From assembly GCF_001428895.1 (NCBI RefSeq), contig NZ_LMJA01000033.1, positions 1-64,000 of the forward strand: a DNA stretch of 64,000 nucleotides, given 5' to 3'. Made by a program: the position numbers and the translations under genes. The DNA comes from Mycobacterium sp. Root265. Lineage in GTDB: Bacteria; Actinomycetota; Actinomycetes; Mycobacteriales; Mycobacteriaceae. Below are positions 36,978 to 46,634 of this stretch, in pieces (positions within the stretch are counted from its first letter, which is position 1; the number at the start of each line of letters is the position of its first letter). The notes beneath the pieces are model-generated. The model had not been told where the DNA came from. It worked only from the letters and a program-made list of their open reading frames with translations, and did no database searches.

Positions 36978-37669
36978 GCGCGCGTACGTTGGATGTCATG
37001 GCATCTGAGGTACTGGACTGGGACAGCGCATATCGCCACGACAGCGAGTTCCAGGGACCGCCGCCGTGGAGCATCGGTGAACCGCAACCCGAACTGGCAG
37101 CGCTGATCTCGGCGGGCAAGGTGCGCAGCGACGTCCTGGACGCCGGCTGTGGACACGCTGAGTTGTCACTGTCGCTGGCGGCAGACGGTTACACCGTGGT
37201 GGGCCTGGACATTTCGCCGACCGCCATCGCTGTGGCGAATCGTGCAGCACAGGAACGCAACCTGCGATACGCCAGCTTTGCCCAGGCCGACATCACCTCG
37301 TTCACCGGCTACGACGGCCGATTCCACACCGTCATCGACTCGACGCTGTTCCATTCACTGCCCATCGACGGCAGGCACAACTACCTGCACGCGGTGCAGC
37401 GCGCCGCCGCCCCGGGCGCGCACTACTACGTCCTGGTGTTCGCCAAGGGAGCGTTCCCGGCCGAGCTGGAGACCAAGCCCAACGAGGTCGACGAGTACGA
37501 ACTGCGCGATATCGTCGCGGCACACTGGACCGTCGACGACATACGCCCGGCCTTCATCCACGCCAACATGCCGTCAGGGCCGGGGTCGCCGTTCGAGCTG
37601 CCCCCGCACGATCACGACGACAAGGGCCGGATGAAGCTGCCGGCCTTCCTGCTGTCCGCGCACAAGTAG
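36974..37669 (+). CDS. class I SAM-dependent methyltransferase (Rv3699-like)
   Basis: A ~231-residue methyltransferase with WDSAYRHDSEFQGPPPWSIGEPQPEL at the N-terminus (thiopurine-methyltransferase-like entry region) and VLDAGCGHAELSLSLA as motif I; VDLDISPTA-type acidic loop is seen as VGLDISPTAI. The GTG overlaps the preceding gene's stop (GTGA); ATG at 36998 is an alternative. The coupling to a glutamate-cysteine-ligase-like enzyme, both next to the ergothioneine genes in M. tuberculosis too, hints at joint work on a small amine/thiol metabolite, but no product is known. Confidence 0.85.
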   Translation: MSARTLDVMASEVLDWDSAYRHDSEFQGPPPWSIGEPQPELAALISAGKVRSDVLDAGCGHAELSLSLAADGYTVVGLDISPTAIAVANRAAQERNLRYASFAQADITSFTGYDGRFHTVIDSTLFHSLPIDGRHNYLHAVQRAAAPGAHYYVLVFAKGAFPAELETKPNEVDEYELRDIVAAHWTVDDIRPAFIHANMPSGPGSPFELPPHDHDDKGRMKLPAFLLSAHK

Positions 37670-37672
37670 CGC

Positions 37673-37831
37673 TCAGACCAGCGTGGCCCGATGGATCCAC
37701 GTCGTGGCATAGTCGGCAAACCCGGAAGCCCCCGTGCCGCGGTATCTCTGCGCCGCGAACGTCAGGCCGACCTCTCCCGCCTCGACCAGATCCAGGAACG
37801 CGACACCCCGGCCGTGCCCTGGGCTATCGAG
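37673..37831 (-). other. coding-like remnant in frame after the acyl-CoA dehydrogenase stop
   Basis: Directly after the dehydrogenase TGA, the same frame stays open for 52 codons with high G+C third positions and reads GHGRGVAFLDLVEAGEVGLT...SGFADYATTWIHRATLV. No start codon with a ribosome site is seen. It looks like the C-terminal end of some other protein, left by a deletion, but I do not recognise the family; chance openness in high-G+C DNA is the alternative. Confidence 0.3.
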
Positions 37832-38977
37832 TCAGATGCCGCCGCGCGACACCAACTGGGCAGCAATGACATTGCGTTGGATCTCGTTGGTGCCCTCGCC
37901 GACGATCATCAGCGGGGCGTCGCGGAAGTAGCGCTCCACGTCGTATTCGGTGGAGTAGCCGTAGCCGCCGTGGATACGGACTGCGTTGAGCGCGATCTCC
38001 ATCGCGGTCTCGGAGGCGAACAGTTTGGCCATGCCGGCTTCCATATCGCAGCGCTCGCCGCTGTCGTACTTCTCGGCGGCATACCAGGTGAGTTGGCGGG
38101 CAGCGGTGAGCTTGGTGGCCATATCGGCCAGATAGTTGCCGATGGACTGGTGCTTCCAGATCGGCTGCCCGAAGCTCTCGCGCTGCTGGGCGTAGGCCAG
38201 CGAGTCCTCCAGCGCCGCGGTGGCCACCCCCAGCGCCCGGGAGGCGACCTGGATGCGGCCGGTTTCCAGGCCCTTCATCATCTGCGCGAAGCCCTTGCCG
38301 GGGGTGGCGCCGAGGATGGCGGTGGCCGGGATGCGGTAGTCGTCGAAGGACAGCTCGCAGGACTCCACCCCCTTGTAGCCGAGCTTGGGCAGATCGCGTG
38401 AAACCGTCAGGCCGGGGCCGTGTTCGACGAGCACGATGGAGATGCCCTTGTGCTTCGGCTGCGCGCTGGGATCCGTTTTGCACAGCAGCGCAATCAATTC
38501 CGAGCGCCTGGCATTGGAGATCCAGGTCTTGGCGCCCGAGATCACCAGGTCATCGCCGTCGGTCTTCGCGACGGTGGTCATGGCCTGTAGGTCGGAGCCG
38601 CCGCCCGGTTCGGTGAGCGCCATGGTGGCACGGACATCGCCGGTGGCCATCCGCGGTAGATACGTCTGCTTCTGTTCCTCGGTGCCGAACAAGGTGAGCA
38701 GCTTGGTGACCACGGTGTGCCCGCCCATCGCGCCGGCCAAGCTCATCCACCCGCGGGAGAGTTCCTGGGTGACCTGCGCGTAGCAGGGCATCGATACCGG
38801 CGATCCGCCGTATGTCTCCGGCACCGCCAAACCGTAGATGCCGATCTGCTTCATCTGCTCGATCCAGCGTTCGGGGTATTCGTTGGCGTGCTCGACCTCT
38901 TGCACGCTGGGCTTGACCTCCCGGTCGACGAAGTCGCGCACCGTCTGGATCAGGAAGGTCTCTTCATCGCTGAGCAT
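37832..38977 (-). CDS. acyl-CoA dehydrogenase
   Basis: A 381-residue flavoprotein dehydrogenase of normal length. The FAD/substrate blocks MALTEPGGGSD, KTWISNARRSE and YSTEYDVERYFRDAPLMIVGEGTNEIQRNVIA are present; the catalytic Glu of short/medium-chain enzymes is expected in the EGTNEIQ segment. It introduces a 2,3-double bond into an acyl-CoA. AGGG stands eight bases before the ATG; a TTG two codons upstream is not needed. Divergent from a SnoaL-like gene with a 23-bp inverted repeat between them. Substrate unknown. Confidence 0.92.
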   Translation of the reverse strand: MLSDEETFLIQTVRDFVDREVKPSVQEVEHANEYPERWIEQMKQIGIYGLAVPETYGGSPVSMPCYAQVTQELSRGWMSLAGAMGGHTVVTKLLTLFGTEEQKQTYLPRMATGDVRATMALTEPGGGSDLQAMTTVAKTDGDDLVISGAKTWISNARRSELIALLCKTDPSAQPKHKGISIVLVEHGPGLTVSRDLPKLGYKGVESCELSFDDYRIPATAILGATPGKGFAQMMKGLETGRIQVASRALGVATAALEDSLAYAQQRESFGQPIWKHQSIGNYLADMATKLTAARQLTWYAAEKYDSGERCDMEAGMAKLFASETAMEIALNAVRIHGGYGYSTEYDVERYFRDAPLMIVGEGTNEIQRNVIAAQLVSRGGI

Positions 38978-38994
38978 GGACAACCCTATCTTTC

Positions 38995-39055
38995 GCCCAA
39001 CGTCGACTTGTTGTCGATTCCAAGCGCGGATGTCGACAACAAGTCGACGTTGGGC
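38995..39055. repeat. 23-bp perfect inverted repeat with 15-base spacer
   Basis: Arms 38995-39017 and 39033-39055 are exact reverse complements. Each arm contains its own small inverted repeat TCGAC-N5-GTCGA, so the element holds two operator-like units. It fills the gap between the divergent acyl-CoA dehydrogenase and SnoaL-like genes. It could be a double operator or a copy of a dispersed extragenic hairpin. Confidence 0.85.
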
Positions 39056-39089
39056 CCCACGGGCGCATCCAGGCGACTACGTTGACGAA

Positions 39090-39482
39090 ATGGACGATCC
39101 GATGGACGCAGTGCTGGAATATGTCGCGGCGTTCAACGACGGTGACGTGGCGGCAATGGCGGCGACGTGCGCTGATCCCATGCAAATTCTCGACGGAATG
39201 TCACCCCATGTCTGGCAGGGGGAAACGGCCGCCGAAGACTGGTGGAAGGACGTGCTTGCTGAGGGCGCGCACCTCGGGGCTTCGGGCTACCGCATCACCC
39301 TCGGCGCGCCATTGCATGTCGATGTCACGGGCGACTACGGCTATGTCGTGGTCCCTGCGTCCATGACGTTCGACCTCCGCGGCAGTCAGATCACCCAAAC
39401 AGGCTCGGTCTACACGGTCGCGCTCCGCAGAGTCGGCACACACTGGCGGCTCACTGCCTGGGCGTGGGCCAAAGGCAGCTAG
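39090..39482 (+). CDS. SnoaL-like/NTF2-fold protein
   Basis: A 130-residue alpha+beta barrel protein: AVLEYVAAFNDGDVAAMAATCADPMQILDGM at the start, YVVVPASMTFDLRG in the middle and HWRLTAWAWAKGS at the end, the usual NTF2/DUF4440 pattern. Such proteins act as small isomerases or hydrolases or simply bind ligands; nothing here tells which. It starts 35 bases after the inverted repeat shared with the acyl-CoA dehydrogenase, so the two may be co-regulated. Confidence 0.82.
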   Translation: MDDPMDAVLEYVAAFNDGDVAAMAATCADPMQILDGMSPHVWQGETAAEDWWKDVLAEGAHLGASGYRITLGAPLHVDVTGDYGYVVVPASMTFDLRGSQITQTGSVYTVALRRVGTHWRLTAWAWAKGS

Positions 39483-39513
39483 GCAGAAGCGACTTCGGCG
39501 CCCACACGCATCC

Positions 39514-40593
39514 TCAGCTGACCGCGACCAACGCCTCGGCGAAGAGCTCCAGATCCTCGGCAGCGACATCCACGTGCGGGGACACCCGCAGCACCGGCCC
39601 GGCCATCTCGCTGGGAGCCCGCACCACCTCGCATGCGGTGGTGACGATCCGGTGTTCGGCGATCAGCTTGGCCCGCACCGGTGTCGGTGCGGCACCGTTG
39701 GTGGGGCGCAGCGTGGTGATCGCGGTCGGCTCGTCGACGGGTTCGACCACCTCCCAGCCGGGAATGTCGGCGAGCACCGTCCGGGTGAGCCGGCCGACCT
39801 CGGCCAGCCGGGCCTGCACCCGATCGGGGCCGGCGGCCAAGTGTTCGCCCAGCGCCAGCGAGAAGCCGAGCCGCGACCCGATATTGGCCTCGTGCAATTC
39901 CATCGGCGCCCACCGCGGCGTCAACCGCCCGTACAACTCGGGCCGTACCGCCAGCGTGCCGACACCGCGCGGCCCGGCCAACCACTTGCGCGAGGACGAA
40001 TACAGGACGTCGGCGCCCACCGCACAGTCCACGTGCCCGAGTCCCTGCGCCGCGTCGACCACCAGCAGCAGTCCCAGCGCTCGGCACACCGGCGCCAACT
40101 CGGCCAGTGGCTGGGCCACACCGCGGTGGCTGCCGAGCACGGTCAGATGCACCATCGCCGGCGGGTCGGCCTCCAGCACGGCCGCGGCCTCGTCGACCAG
40201 CAGTCGGCCCAGCTCATCCACGGGCAGGCTGCGCACCTCGAATCCGTTGGCCGCCATGATGACCAGGTTGGGTCCGTACTCGCCGGGCGGGCATGCCACG
40301 GTGCGCGGTCCGGTCCAGCTGCTCAGCAGCAGATCCAGCGCATGGTTGGAGCCGGTGGTGAAGATGACCTCCGCATCGGGCATCCCGGCCAGGGCGCGCA
40401 CCGCGGCCCGTCCGGCGTCCAGCGCCGGCACCGCGGCTTCGCCCGCCACGTAACCGCCGACCTCGGCCTCGTGCCGGGCGTGCGTGGCACCCGCCTCGAT
40501 CACCGCATTGCTCTGCCGTGAGCAGGCCGCGCTGTCCAGATGTAGACCCGCCACCGGCACCCGCGCCGACCGCCAGGCTTCGGCCAGGCTCAT
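39514..40593 (-). CDS. egtE: ergothioneine C-S lyase EgtE
   Basis: A 359-residue fold-type I PLP enzyme of the aminotransferase V group. The cofactor lysine is in [13 protein letters not shown] and the PLP-binding Asp in [11 protein letters not shown]. In ergothioneine synthesis EgtE cleaves hercynyl-cysteine sulfoxide to give ergothioneine. The ATG overlaps the egtD stop by four bases (ATGA). It is the last gene of a five-gene operon read egtA-B-C-D-E. Confidence 0.93.
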   Translation of the reverse strand: MSLAEAWRSARVPVAGLHLDSAACSRQSNAVIEAGATHARHEAEVGGYVAGEAAVPALDAGRAAVRALAGMPDAEVIFTTGSNHALDLLLSSWTGPRTVACPPGEYGPNLVIMAANGFEVRSLPVDELGRLLVDEAAAVLEADPPAMVHLTVLGSHRGVAQPLAELAPVCRALGLLLVVDAAQGLGHVDCAVGADVLYSSSRKWLAGPRGVGTLAVRPELYGRLTPRWAPMELHEANIGSRLGFSLALGEHLAAGPDRVQARLAEVGRLTRTVLADIPGWEVVEPVDEPTAITTLRPTNGAAPTPVRAKLIAEHRIVTTACEVVRAPSEMAGPVLRVSPHVDVAAEDLELFAEALVAVS

Positions 40594-41540
40594 TTCACCG
40601 CCAGCGAAAGACCGAAATCGCCTGCGCCATCGGTCCACCAGTGGGTGCGACGCAGTCCGGCGGCGGCCAGTTCAGCTTCCACACCCTCGGGGCGGAACTT
40701 GCTGGACACCTCCGTGAGCATCTCCTCGCCCGCCGCGAAGTCGACCGTGAGATCAAGCTGCGCGATCCGCACCCGTTGATCCGCGGTCGAGCGCAACCAC
40801 ATCTCGATGCGTTCCTGCTCCGGATTCCACCGCGCCACATGATCGAAGGCGTCCAGGTCGAAGTCGGCGTCGAGTTCGCGGTTCACCACGGTCAGCACAT
40901 TGCGGTTGAACGCGGCCGTCACACCCGCACTGTCGTCGTAGGCGCGCACCAGCCGGCCGACATCCTTGACCAGGTCGGTACCCAGCAGCAGTGAATCGCC
41001 GGGCTGCATGGAGTCGGCAAGCGCGGCAAGGAATTCGGTGCGGGGCTCCGGGGTGAAATTGCCGATCGTGGACCCGAGGAAGACCACCATGCGCCGGCCG
41101 GCCTTGGGAATCGTGCCGAGATCCTGCTCGAAATCGCCGCACACCACGTCGATCTCGATATCCGGGTATTCGGCATGCAGCGCCCGGGCAGCATCACGCA
41201 GGACGCTCGGGTCGACATCGAACGGGATGAAGCGCTTCAGCGCTCCGCTGTCCCGCATGGCATCGAGCAGCAGTCGCGTCTTCTCCGAGGTGCCGCTGCC
41301 CAGCTCGACCAGAGTGTCGGCACCCGAGGCGGCCACGATATCGGCGGCCCGGTCCTGCAGGATCGACGCTTCGGTGCGGGTGGGGTAGTACTCGGGCAGG
41401 CGGGTGATCTGATCGAAGAGATCACTGCCCTTCGCGTCGTAGAACCATTTGGGCGGCAGCGTTTTCGGGGACTGCGCCAAGCCGTGCCTGACGTCGCGGC
41501 GCAGTGCTTTGGACAGGTCCGATGCCGTGCCGGTCGTCAT
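40590..41540 (-). CDS. egtD: L-histidine N-alpha-methyltransferase EgtD
   Basis: A 316-residue methyltransferase that trimethylates histidine to hercynine, the first committed step of ergothioneine synthesis. [30 protein letters not shown] and [18 protein letters not shown] are the family signatures, with IPFDVD and GSTIGNFTP completing the SAM site. Four-base overlaps with egtC upstream and egtE downstream. Confidence 0.96.
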   Translation of the reverse strand: MTTGTASDLSKALRRDVRHGLAQSPKTLPPKWFYDAKGSDLFDQITRLPEYYPTRTEASILQDRAADIVAASGADTLVELGSGTSEKTRLLLDAMRDSGALKRFIPFDVDPSVLRDAARALHAEYPDIEIDVVCGDFEQDLGTIPKAGRRMVVFLGSTIGNFTPEPRTEFLAALADSMQPGDSLLLGTDLVKDVGRLVRAYDDSAGVTAAFNRNVLTVVNRELDADFDLDAFDHVARWNPEQERIEMWLRSTADQRVRIAQLDLTVDFAAGEEMLTEVSSKFRPEGVEAELAAAGLRRTHWWTDGAGDFGLSLAVK

Positions 41541-42226
41541 GAGGGTCCTTCCAGAGGGGTGATGGTGAGGTTCGTGCCAGTGACCTCGACGAGGTGTCGG
41601 TCGGGGATGTCACGCCAGGACGGGTCATCGTCGTAGGGTTCGCTGGCCAGCACGATGCCATCATCGCGCTGCAGCGAGAACAGGGTGTCGCCCCAGGTGG
41701 TGGCGAGCAGGGTGGAACCGTTGGCGGCCAGGATGTTCAGGCGGGCACCGGGATCCTGCGCGCCGACGGCGGCAACGGTGTCTCCGAGCGCGCCCATACC
41801 GCGCGCGAAGATGTGTGCGGCCAGCAGCGCACTGTCGACGGTGGATTCGGCTGTCGCCGAGGAGGGTAGGACGGCGCGGTCGACGATGCCGTTGTGTGAG
41901 AGCAGCCAGGTGCCGTCGCTGAAGGGCGCCGAAGCCGAGGGCTCGATGGGCATGCCGACCGTCGCCGAACGCACGGCCGCCACAAAGCAGTCACTGCGTA
42001 GCGCCGGCGCCACTGACGCGAACGACGCGTCCCCCCACAACGGTTTGTCGCTGCGCCAGCGCCGCACGCCCTGATCGAAGAAGCCGACACCCCAGCCGTC
42101 GGCATTGATGGTGCCGTGCTTCTGCCGACGCGGCGAATAGGACTGCACCAGAAGGCCGCTCGGTGGCTCCAGCACCAGCGACGATACCGATACCGGTGCA
42201 CCGAGCCAGCCCAGGTGGCGACACAT
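41537..42226 (-). CDS. egtC: gamma-glutamyl-hercynylcysteine sulfoxide hydrolase EgtC
   Basis: A 229-residue class II glutamine-amidotransferase-fold hydrolase. The nucleophile is Cys2 (MCRHLGW), exposed after removal of Met; [13 protein letters not shown] and LLSHNGIVD are the glutamyl-binding blocks. It removes the gamma-glutamyl group from the EgtB product. The ATG at 42226 shares one base with the egtB stop (TGATG) and its own stop overlaps egtD. Confidence 0.95.
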   Translation of the reverse strand: MCRHLGWLGAPVSVSSLVLEPPSGLLVQSYSPRRQKHGTINADGWGVGFFDQGVRRWRSDKPLWGDASFASVAPALRSDCFVAAVRSATVGMPIEPSASAPFSDGTWLLSHNGIVDRAVLPSSATAESTVDSALLAAHIFARGMGALGDTVAAVGAQDPGARLNILAANGSTLLATTWGDTLFSLQRDDGIVLASEPYDDDPSWRDIPDRHLVEVTGTNLTITPLEGPS

Positions 42227-43500
42227 CAGGCGTCCCAGGCCAGGCGGACCCCGGAGAAGATCTGCCGCCGGATCGGATGGTCCCAGTTGCGGAAGCTGGG
42301 CCGCAGGATGCCGGCCGCCACCGCCCACGAGCCGCCGCGCAGGATCCGATAATCACCGTCGAAGAAGGGCGCCGTGTACTGGTCGTAGATCATCGGGGTG
42401 AACCCGGGCCAGGGGCGCAGTGGTGAGGTGGTCCACTCCCACACATCGCCGAGCATCTGCTCCACCCCGTAGGCCGACGCCCCCGCCGGGTAGGCACCGA
42501 CCGGCGCCGGGCGCAGGGCATCGCCGCCGAGATTGGCCAGCTCGGGTGTGGGTTGTGCGTCGCCCCAGGGGAATCGGCGACGCGTACCGGCCACCGGGTC
42601 CCACGCGCAGGCCTTCTCCCATTCCACCTCGGTCGGCAACCGAGCACCCGACCACGCCGCGAAGGCCTCCGCCTCGAAGTAGGTGATGTGCTGCACCGGT
42701 TCGTCACCCGGGATGGATTCGTGGTGGCCGAACCGGGTGCGGCTGCCGTCGGTGTTCCAGAAAGCGGGTGCACTCAGACCGGCGTGCTCCCGGTGCGCCC
42801 AGCCGCGTTCGGACCACCACTGTGGTGTCCGGTAGCCACCGTCGTCGATGAACTCGCGCCACTGCGCGTTGGTCACCGGTACCCGCCCGATCCGGAACGG
42901 CTCGACGTGCACGACGTGGCCGGGACGTTCGTTGTCGAGCGAGTACGGTTCCTCGGAAGCATTGACGCCCAAGGTGAACGGGCCGCCAGGTACCAACACC
43001 GAGGTTCCGGCCAGGCCAGCACGCCCGGGCGGCAGCGCCGCTCCCACGCTCAGCAGCGCGGGGCCCGTGCGCAGATTGAGTGCCTGCAGCATGGTCTCGT
43101 CGTGTTGGTTCTCGTGGGAGACGACCAACCCGAAACGGAACAACGCCTCGTCGCCGTCGGTGCGGTCCAGGACGTCGAGAGCACGGTCGCGGACGGTGCG
43201 GCAGTAGGTCCGGGCATCGGCCGGCGGGAGCAGCGGCAGGTCGACGCGGCTGGCGCGGGAATGCACGAATGCGTCATACAGCGAGTCGATCTCGGGTGTG
43301 AGGATGCCCGGGGCGTTGGGGTCACCATCGCGCAGCAGCCAGAACTCCTCCTGCTGGCCGATATGGGCGAGGTCCCACACCAGCGGGCTCATCAGCGGGT
43401 CGTACTGGCGATGTAGTTCGGCGTCATCGAAGTCGACCAGTGCCAGGGTGCGCTCCCGGGCACGGGTCAGTTCGGTGGCCAGCACCTCCGGTGATGTCAC
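42226..43500 (-). CDS. egtB: hercynine oxygenase EgtB
   Basis: A 424-residue non-haem iron sulfoxide synthase that couples gamma-glutamylcysteine to hercynine with oxygen. N-terminal DinB_2-like domain with the iron histidines in [15 protein letters not shown] and HENQHDET; C-terminal formylglycine-generating-enzyme-like domain with [18 protein letters not shown] and [13 protein letters not shown] start overlapping the egtA stop by four bases. Confidence 0.96.
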   Translation of the reverse strand: MTSPEVLATELTRARERTLALVDFDDAELHRQYDPLMSPLVWDLAHIGQQEEFWLLRDGDPNAPGILTPEIDSLYDAFVHSRASRVDLPLLPPADARTYCRTVRDRALDVLDRTDGDEALFRFGLVVSHENQHDETMLQALNLRTGPALLSVGAALPPGRAGLAGTSVLVPGGPFTLGVNASEEPYSLDNERPGHVVHVEPFRIGRVPVTNAQWREFIDDGGYRTPQWWSERGWAHREHAGLSAPAFWNTDGSRTRFGHHESIPGDEPVQHITYFEAEAFAAWSGARLPTEVEWEKACAWDPVAGTRRRFPWGDAQPTPELANLGGDALRPAPVGAYPAGASAYGVEQMLGDVWEWTTSPLRPWPGFTPMIYDQYTAPFFDGDYRILRGGSWAVAAGILRPSFRNWDHPIRRQIFSGVRLAWDA

Positions 43501-44747
43501 GAGTCGCCTCTCGCCAATTGGGTCAGAGCTGTTGGTATGCCGTGTTCGACAACGAGATCGGAGAAGTCATCACCGGGACATCGGCCGGCCTCGGCGTCGG
43601 CGAGCAGGCGGGTCATCGCATCGGCCAGGCCGGCCGGGGCGTGCTCGGCGGCGGCGGCCACGCAGGTCACCGCCGCGGCCCGCAGGCCCGGGTCCGCGAG
43701 CCCGGCCCGGGCCGCGAGGTCCCATTCACCGGAGACCGGTGCGGTGGCACTGGTGGCGATCTCGGCGGCAGCCGGGTTGTCCAACAACGTGGCCAAGGTG
43801 AACACCACGGCCGGCCAGATGTCGTCGGGCACGCTGTCCAGGTACCGGATCTCCAGCCAGCGGCGCGGCCGCACCGGCGGGAAGAGCGTGGTCAGGTGAT
43901 ATTCGAGGTCCTCTTCACCGGGAACACGGTCGTCCAGTGGCACCCGGCCGTCAGCCCAGTCGGCGTACGAGACGAACTCGGTCATCGGCACCGCGTCCGG
44001 TGTGCGCACCAGCATCACCGGGGCCCGAAGTGCGTAATGCGCCCAGTCGGCGGCCGGATCGTCGCCGTTGTCGCCCAGCACCGGGCCGCACCGCGCCGAG
44101 TCCAGCTGGCCCCAGACGCGTTGTCGGGAGCTGCGCCATCCGGTGAAGTGCCCGCCCAGCAGCGGCGAGTTGGCCGACAACGCGATCATGGTCGGCCCCA
44201 GGGCGTGTGCCAGCCGGACGCGGTCCGCCCAGCCCGCCCGCGGGCCGGCCTCGATGTTGAGCTGCACCGACGCGGTCGAGGTCATCATGGCTGCGCCGGC
44301 CTCGGCGGTACCCGTCGCGGTGAAGAAGCTCTCCATCGCCTGATAACGCGCGCCGGGGTTGATGCGCTGTGCGGGCCGCAGCGGGTCGGCACCGAGCAGC
44401 ACCAGGCCGAGGCCGTGTGCGGCGAAATGTTCTTTGAGCACCGTGCGGTCGGCGATCATCCCGACGATCGCGTCGGCGACACTGCCGGCCGGTGGGCCGG
44501 ACAGTTCGACCGCGCCACCGGGTTCGACGGTGATGGCGCTGCCGCCGGGCAGCGCCGGTGCCGTCGCGATGACCCCGCTGAGTTCATCCCAGCCCGGGCG
44601 GCGCAGGGGATCGGTGATGTCGAAACAGTGCGCCTCGATCTCCAGGCCGACCTTGCCGACCGGACCGTCGTGCAGGCAGTTCGCCGCGATCGCGGCGGCC
44701 ACCCGACCGGAAGCGCACTCCATATCGCGCGCGGCAGCGGTCGTCAT
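43497..44747 (-). CDS. egtA: glutamate-cysteine ligase EgtA
   Basis: A 416-residue GCS2-type ligase that makes the gamma-glutamylcysteine used by Egt[25 protein letters not shown] and [18 protein letters not shown]-type blocks are visible. ATG at 44747 was chosen because GGGGAGGAG lies eight bases upstream; a GTG three codons earlier would overlap that ribosome site. It is the first gene of the operon, so the 94 bases upstream hold the egt promoter. Confidence 0.94.
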   Translation of the reverse strand: MTTAAARDMECASGRVAAAIAANCLHDGPVGKVGLEIEAHCFDITDPLRRPGWDELSGVIATAPALPGGSAITVEPGGAVELSGPPAGSVADAIVGMIADRTVLKEHFAAHGLGLVLLGADPLRPAQRINPGARYQAMESFFTATGTAEAGAAMMTSTASVQLNIEAGPRAGWADRVRLAHALGPTMIALSANSPLLGGHFTGWRSSRQRVWGQLDSARCGPVLGDNGDDPAADWAHYALRAPVMLVRTPDAVPMTEFVSYADWADGRVPLDDRVPGEEDLEYHLTTLFPPVRPRRWLEIRYLDSVPDDIWPAVVFTLATLLDNPAAAEIATSATAPVSGEWDLAARAGLADPGLRAAAVTCVAAAAEHAPAGLADAMTRLLADAEAGRCPGDDFSDLVVEHGIPTALTQLARGDS

Positions 44748-44841
44748 GCGAACCACTCCTCCCCCGGATCTGGACGCTACGTGCTTTTGCTATTCAATCT
44801 TCCAGACAGGTCTGACATATTCCCAAGGGTTTTGTTCGCCC

Positions 44842-45480
44842 TTATTGCCCGAGGGTGTTCTGCATGGCCCCGGCCAGCACGTTGACCGCGGGCCCACCGT
44901 TGCCGGGTTGGCAGACTTTCGCCTGCAGCAGAACGTTTTCCCGCAAACGGGTCTGGGTGAAACACCTGCGGTCCGTGCCGCCCTCCTGTTTCACCCAGAC
45001 CGCGTCGGTGGCGGTCGCCGCGCCGCCGGAGAAGGTCCACACCTGGTTGACCAGGTTGTCCAGATGCATCGTGGTGGTCTGCCCGGCGCATCCGGTGGTG
45101 CGGTCGGTGACGCGGTGATACGCGCGGGTGGCCGCATCGTTGGTGGCGAAAACGCCGACCGCCTGTTTGACCAGTCGCGTCGAATCCGTGGCAGAGGTCT
45201 GCGCGACGGCGCCGTTGAAGGACGCCAGGTCCGGATCGGCGTACACGTCGGGGAGACCGATATCGGCCCAGTTGTTGCAGGCCGGGTTGTCGACGTAGAA
45301 GGTCTGGCCCGGGTTGGTGAACTGGGCTTCCCACGCCAGCGGCGCTCCCACGATATTGCTGACCGAACCCTTCGGCAGGACCGCGTAACTGACGACGCCG
45401 GGATCAGACGGTCGGGCCGAGGCCGGAGCTGCGAGGGCCAGCGCCACTCCCACCCCGGCGGCCAGTGCAGTCAGCCGCAT
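44842..45480 (-). CDS. exported PknH-C-like sensor-domain protein (Rv3705c-like)
   Basis: A 212-residue protein with a signal peptide (LTALAAGVGVALALAAPASA-R) and a mature part resembling the extracellular sensor domain of the PknH kinase family: paired cysteines in ACNNWADIG, TGCAGQTTTMHLD, RRCFTQTR and AKVCQPG suggest two disulfides. The ligand is unknown. It lies just downstream of egtA, as in M. tuberculosis. Confidence 0.82.
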   Translation of the reverse strand: MRLTALAAGVGVALALAAPASARPSDPGVVSYAVLPKGSVSNIVGAPLAWEAQFTNPGQTFYVDNPACNNWADIGLPDVYADPDLASFNGAVAQTSATDSTRLVKQAVGVFATNDAATRAYHRVTDRTTGCAGQTTTMHLDNLVNQVWTFSGGAATATDAVWVKQEGGTDRRCFTQTRLRENVLLQAKVCQPGNGGPAVNVLAGAMQNTLGQ

Positions 45481-45516
45481 GGCTCGATCATGCCAAAACC
45501 GGCTGGCTTGCCAAAG

Positions 45517-46047
45517 CTAGAAGAGTGTCTGCGTGCAGTACGTCCGGGCCGGCGCGGGATAGGGCCATGCGTAGGAACCGGCATCCGCCGGGCAGGCGGA
45601 CTGATCCTGGACGTCGAGACGCTGGGTGACCTGGACCAGCACACCGTCGTCGCGATCATCGCAGGAGGCCTTCTCGACCAGCCCGATCGGCATTTCCATC
45701 AGGTAGCACTGGTTGGCGACGAGGTTGGGCACCAGGCACAGCCGGGCGGTCGACGGTTCGGCGTAGTCGGTCGGCACGTGCTGGTACTCGTTGGTCGGGC
45801 ATTCGCCGGCGGCGTTGGTGGTGGCGCCGACGGTGTAGCTCGGGTCCTGGGCGCAGGACACCTCACTGGCGCGCACCGGATCCGGCGTCGGAGCCTCGCC
45901 CGCATCGATATCCACGCAATCGCCGACGGCGAAGACCGTCGAGGCGGCCACGTCAGGATCGTCTGCACGCAGGCTGCAGCCGGACAGGCCCACCGATACC
46001 ACGAGTACGGCGACAAACGCGGCAATGCGCAGCGGTCGGCGTGTCAT
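45517..46047 (-). CDS. cysteine-rich lipoprotein (Rv3705A-like)
   Basis: A 176-residue lipoprotein: signal segment LRIAAFVAVLVVSVGLSGC ends in the lipobox LSGC. The mature part has seven further Cys in the LppU/septum-formation-like arrangement (GDCVDI, VSCAQDP, GECPTNEY, RLCLVP, NQCYLM, ASCDD, SACPAD, TYCTQ). ATG at 46047 chosen over an in-frame GTG six codons upstream because it is nearer the usual signal length. Function unknown. Confidence 0.78.
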   Translation of the reverse strand: MTRRPLRIAAFVAVLVVSVGLSGCSLRADDPDVAASTVFAVGDCVDIDAGEAPTPDPVRASEVSCAQDPSYTVGATTNAAGECPTNEYQHVPTDYAEPSTARLCLVPNLVANQCYLMEMPIGLVEKASCDDRDDGVLVQVTQRLDVQDQSACPADAGSYAWPYPAPARTYCTQTLF

Positions 46048-46132
46048 GGTTAGCGACACTCTCACGAATGAGGTCAGAGTGCCAAGAGTTACGGATGATT
46101 CCTCACGCGCCCGCGAGGGTCCTCTTAGTGTT

Positions 46133-46582
46133 TCAGGGGCGCGGTGGCGTGGCCGGTGCGTTGCCGGGACCGGGGCTCTGCCCCTGCTGCGGGCCCTGGA
46201 AGCCCGGACCGAAGCCGGGGCCGCCTTGCGCTCCCGGTCCAGCGGGTCCGCCCGGTCCGCCCGGGAAGAAGATGTGCGGCGGTCCCATCGGCGGCCCGCC
46301 CCGGTGGAACATGCCGGACTCGCGGTCCGGTCCGCCGCGATGATGTCCGCCGCCGTCGGAGTGCTTACCCAGGATGAAACCGGAGAAGAAGATCACCGCG
46401 ACGACGAAGGTGACGCCCGCGACGATGCCCACCCAGGCGGCGACCTGGGTGACACGGTTGTGCCGGGGTCGCTCCTCGGTGGGCACCACCACCGCCGGTG
46501 GCGGTGATGTAGGCGGTGGGGGTGCTGCAGCGGCTGCCACGGGGGCCGTGGTGCTGGTCGAGTTGTCGGCTTCTTCGCTCAT
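46133..46582 (-). CDS. proline/glycine-rich single-span membrane protein (Rv3706c-like)
   Basis: A 149-residue protein: a Ser/Thr/Pro-rich cytoplasmic start (APPPPTSPPPAVVVP), one transmembrane segment (VAAWVGIVAGVTFVVAVIFFSGFIL), then an outer Gly/Pro/His-rich tail (HHRGGPDRE, GGPGGPAGPG). No enzymatic domain. The same small gene stands here in M. tuberculosis. Probably an envelope component. Confidence 0.75.
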   Translation of the reverse strand: MSEEADNSTSTTAPVAAAAAPPPPTSPPPAVVVPTEERPRHNRVTQVAAWVGIVAGVTFVVAVIFFSGFILGKHSDGGGHHRGGPDRESGMFHRGGPPMGPPHIFFPGGPGGPAGPGAQGGPGFGPGFQGPQQGQSPGPGNAPATPPRP

Positions 46583-46634
46583 GGATTCATGATGCCGACG
46601 GGCGGCAATGTGCCGGCTGGTTAGAGCATGTGAA

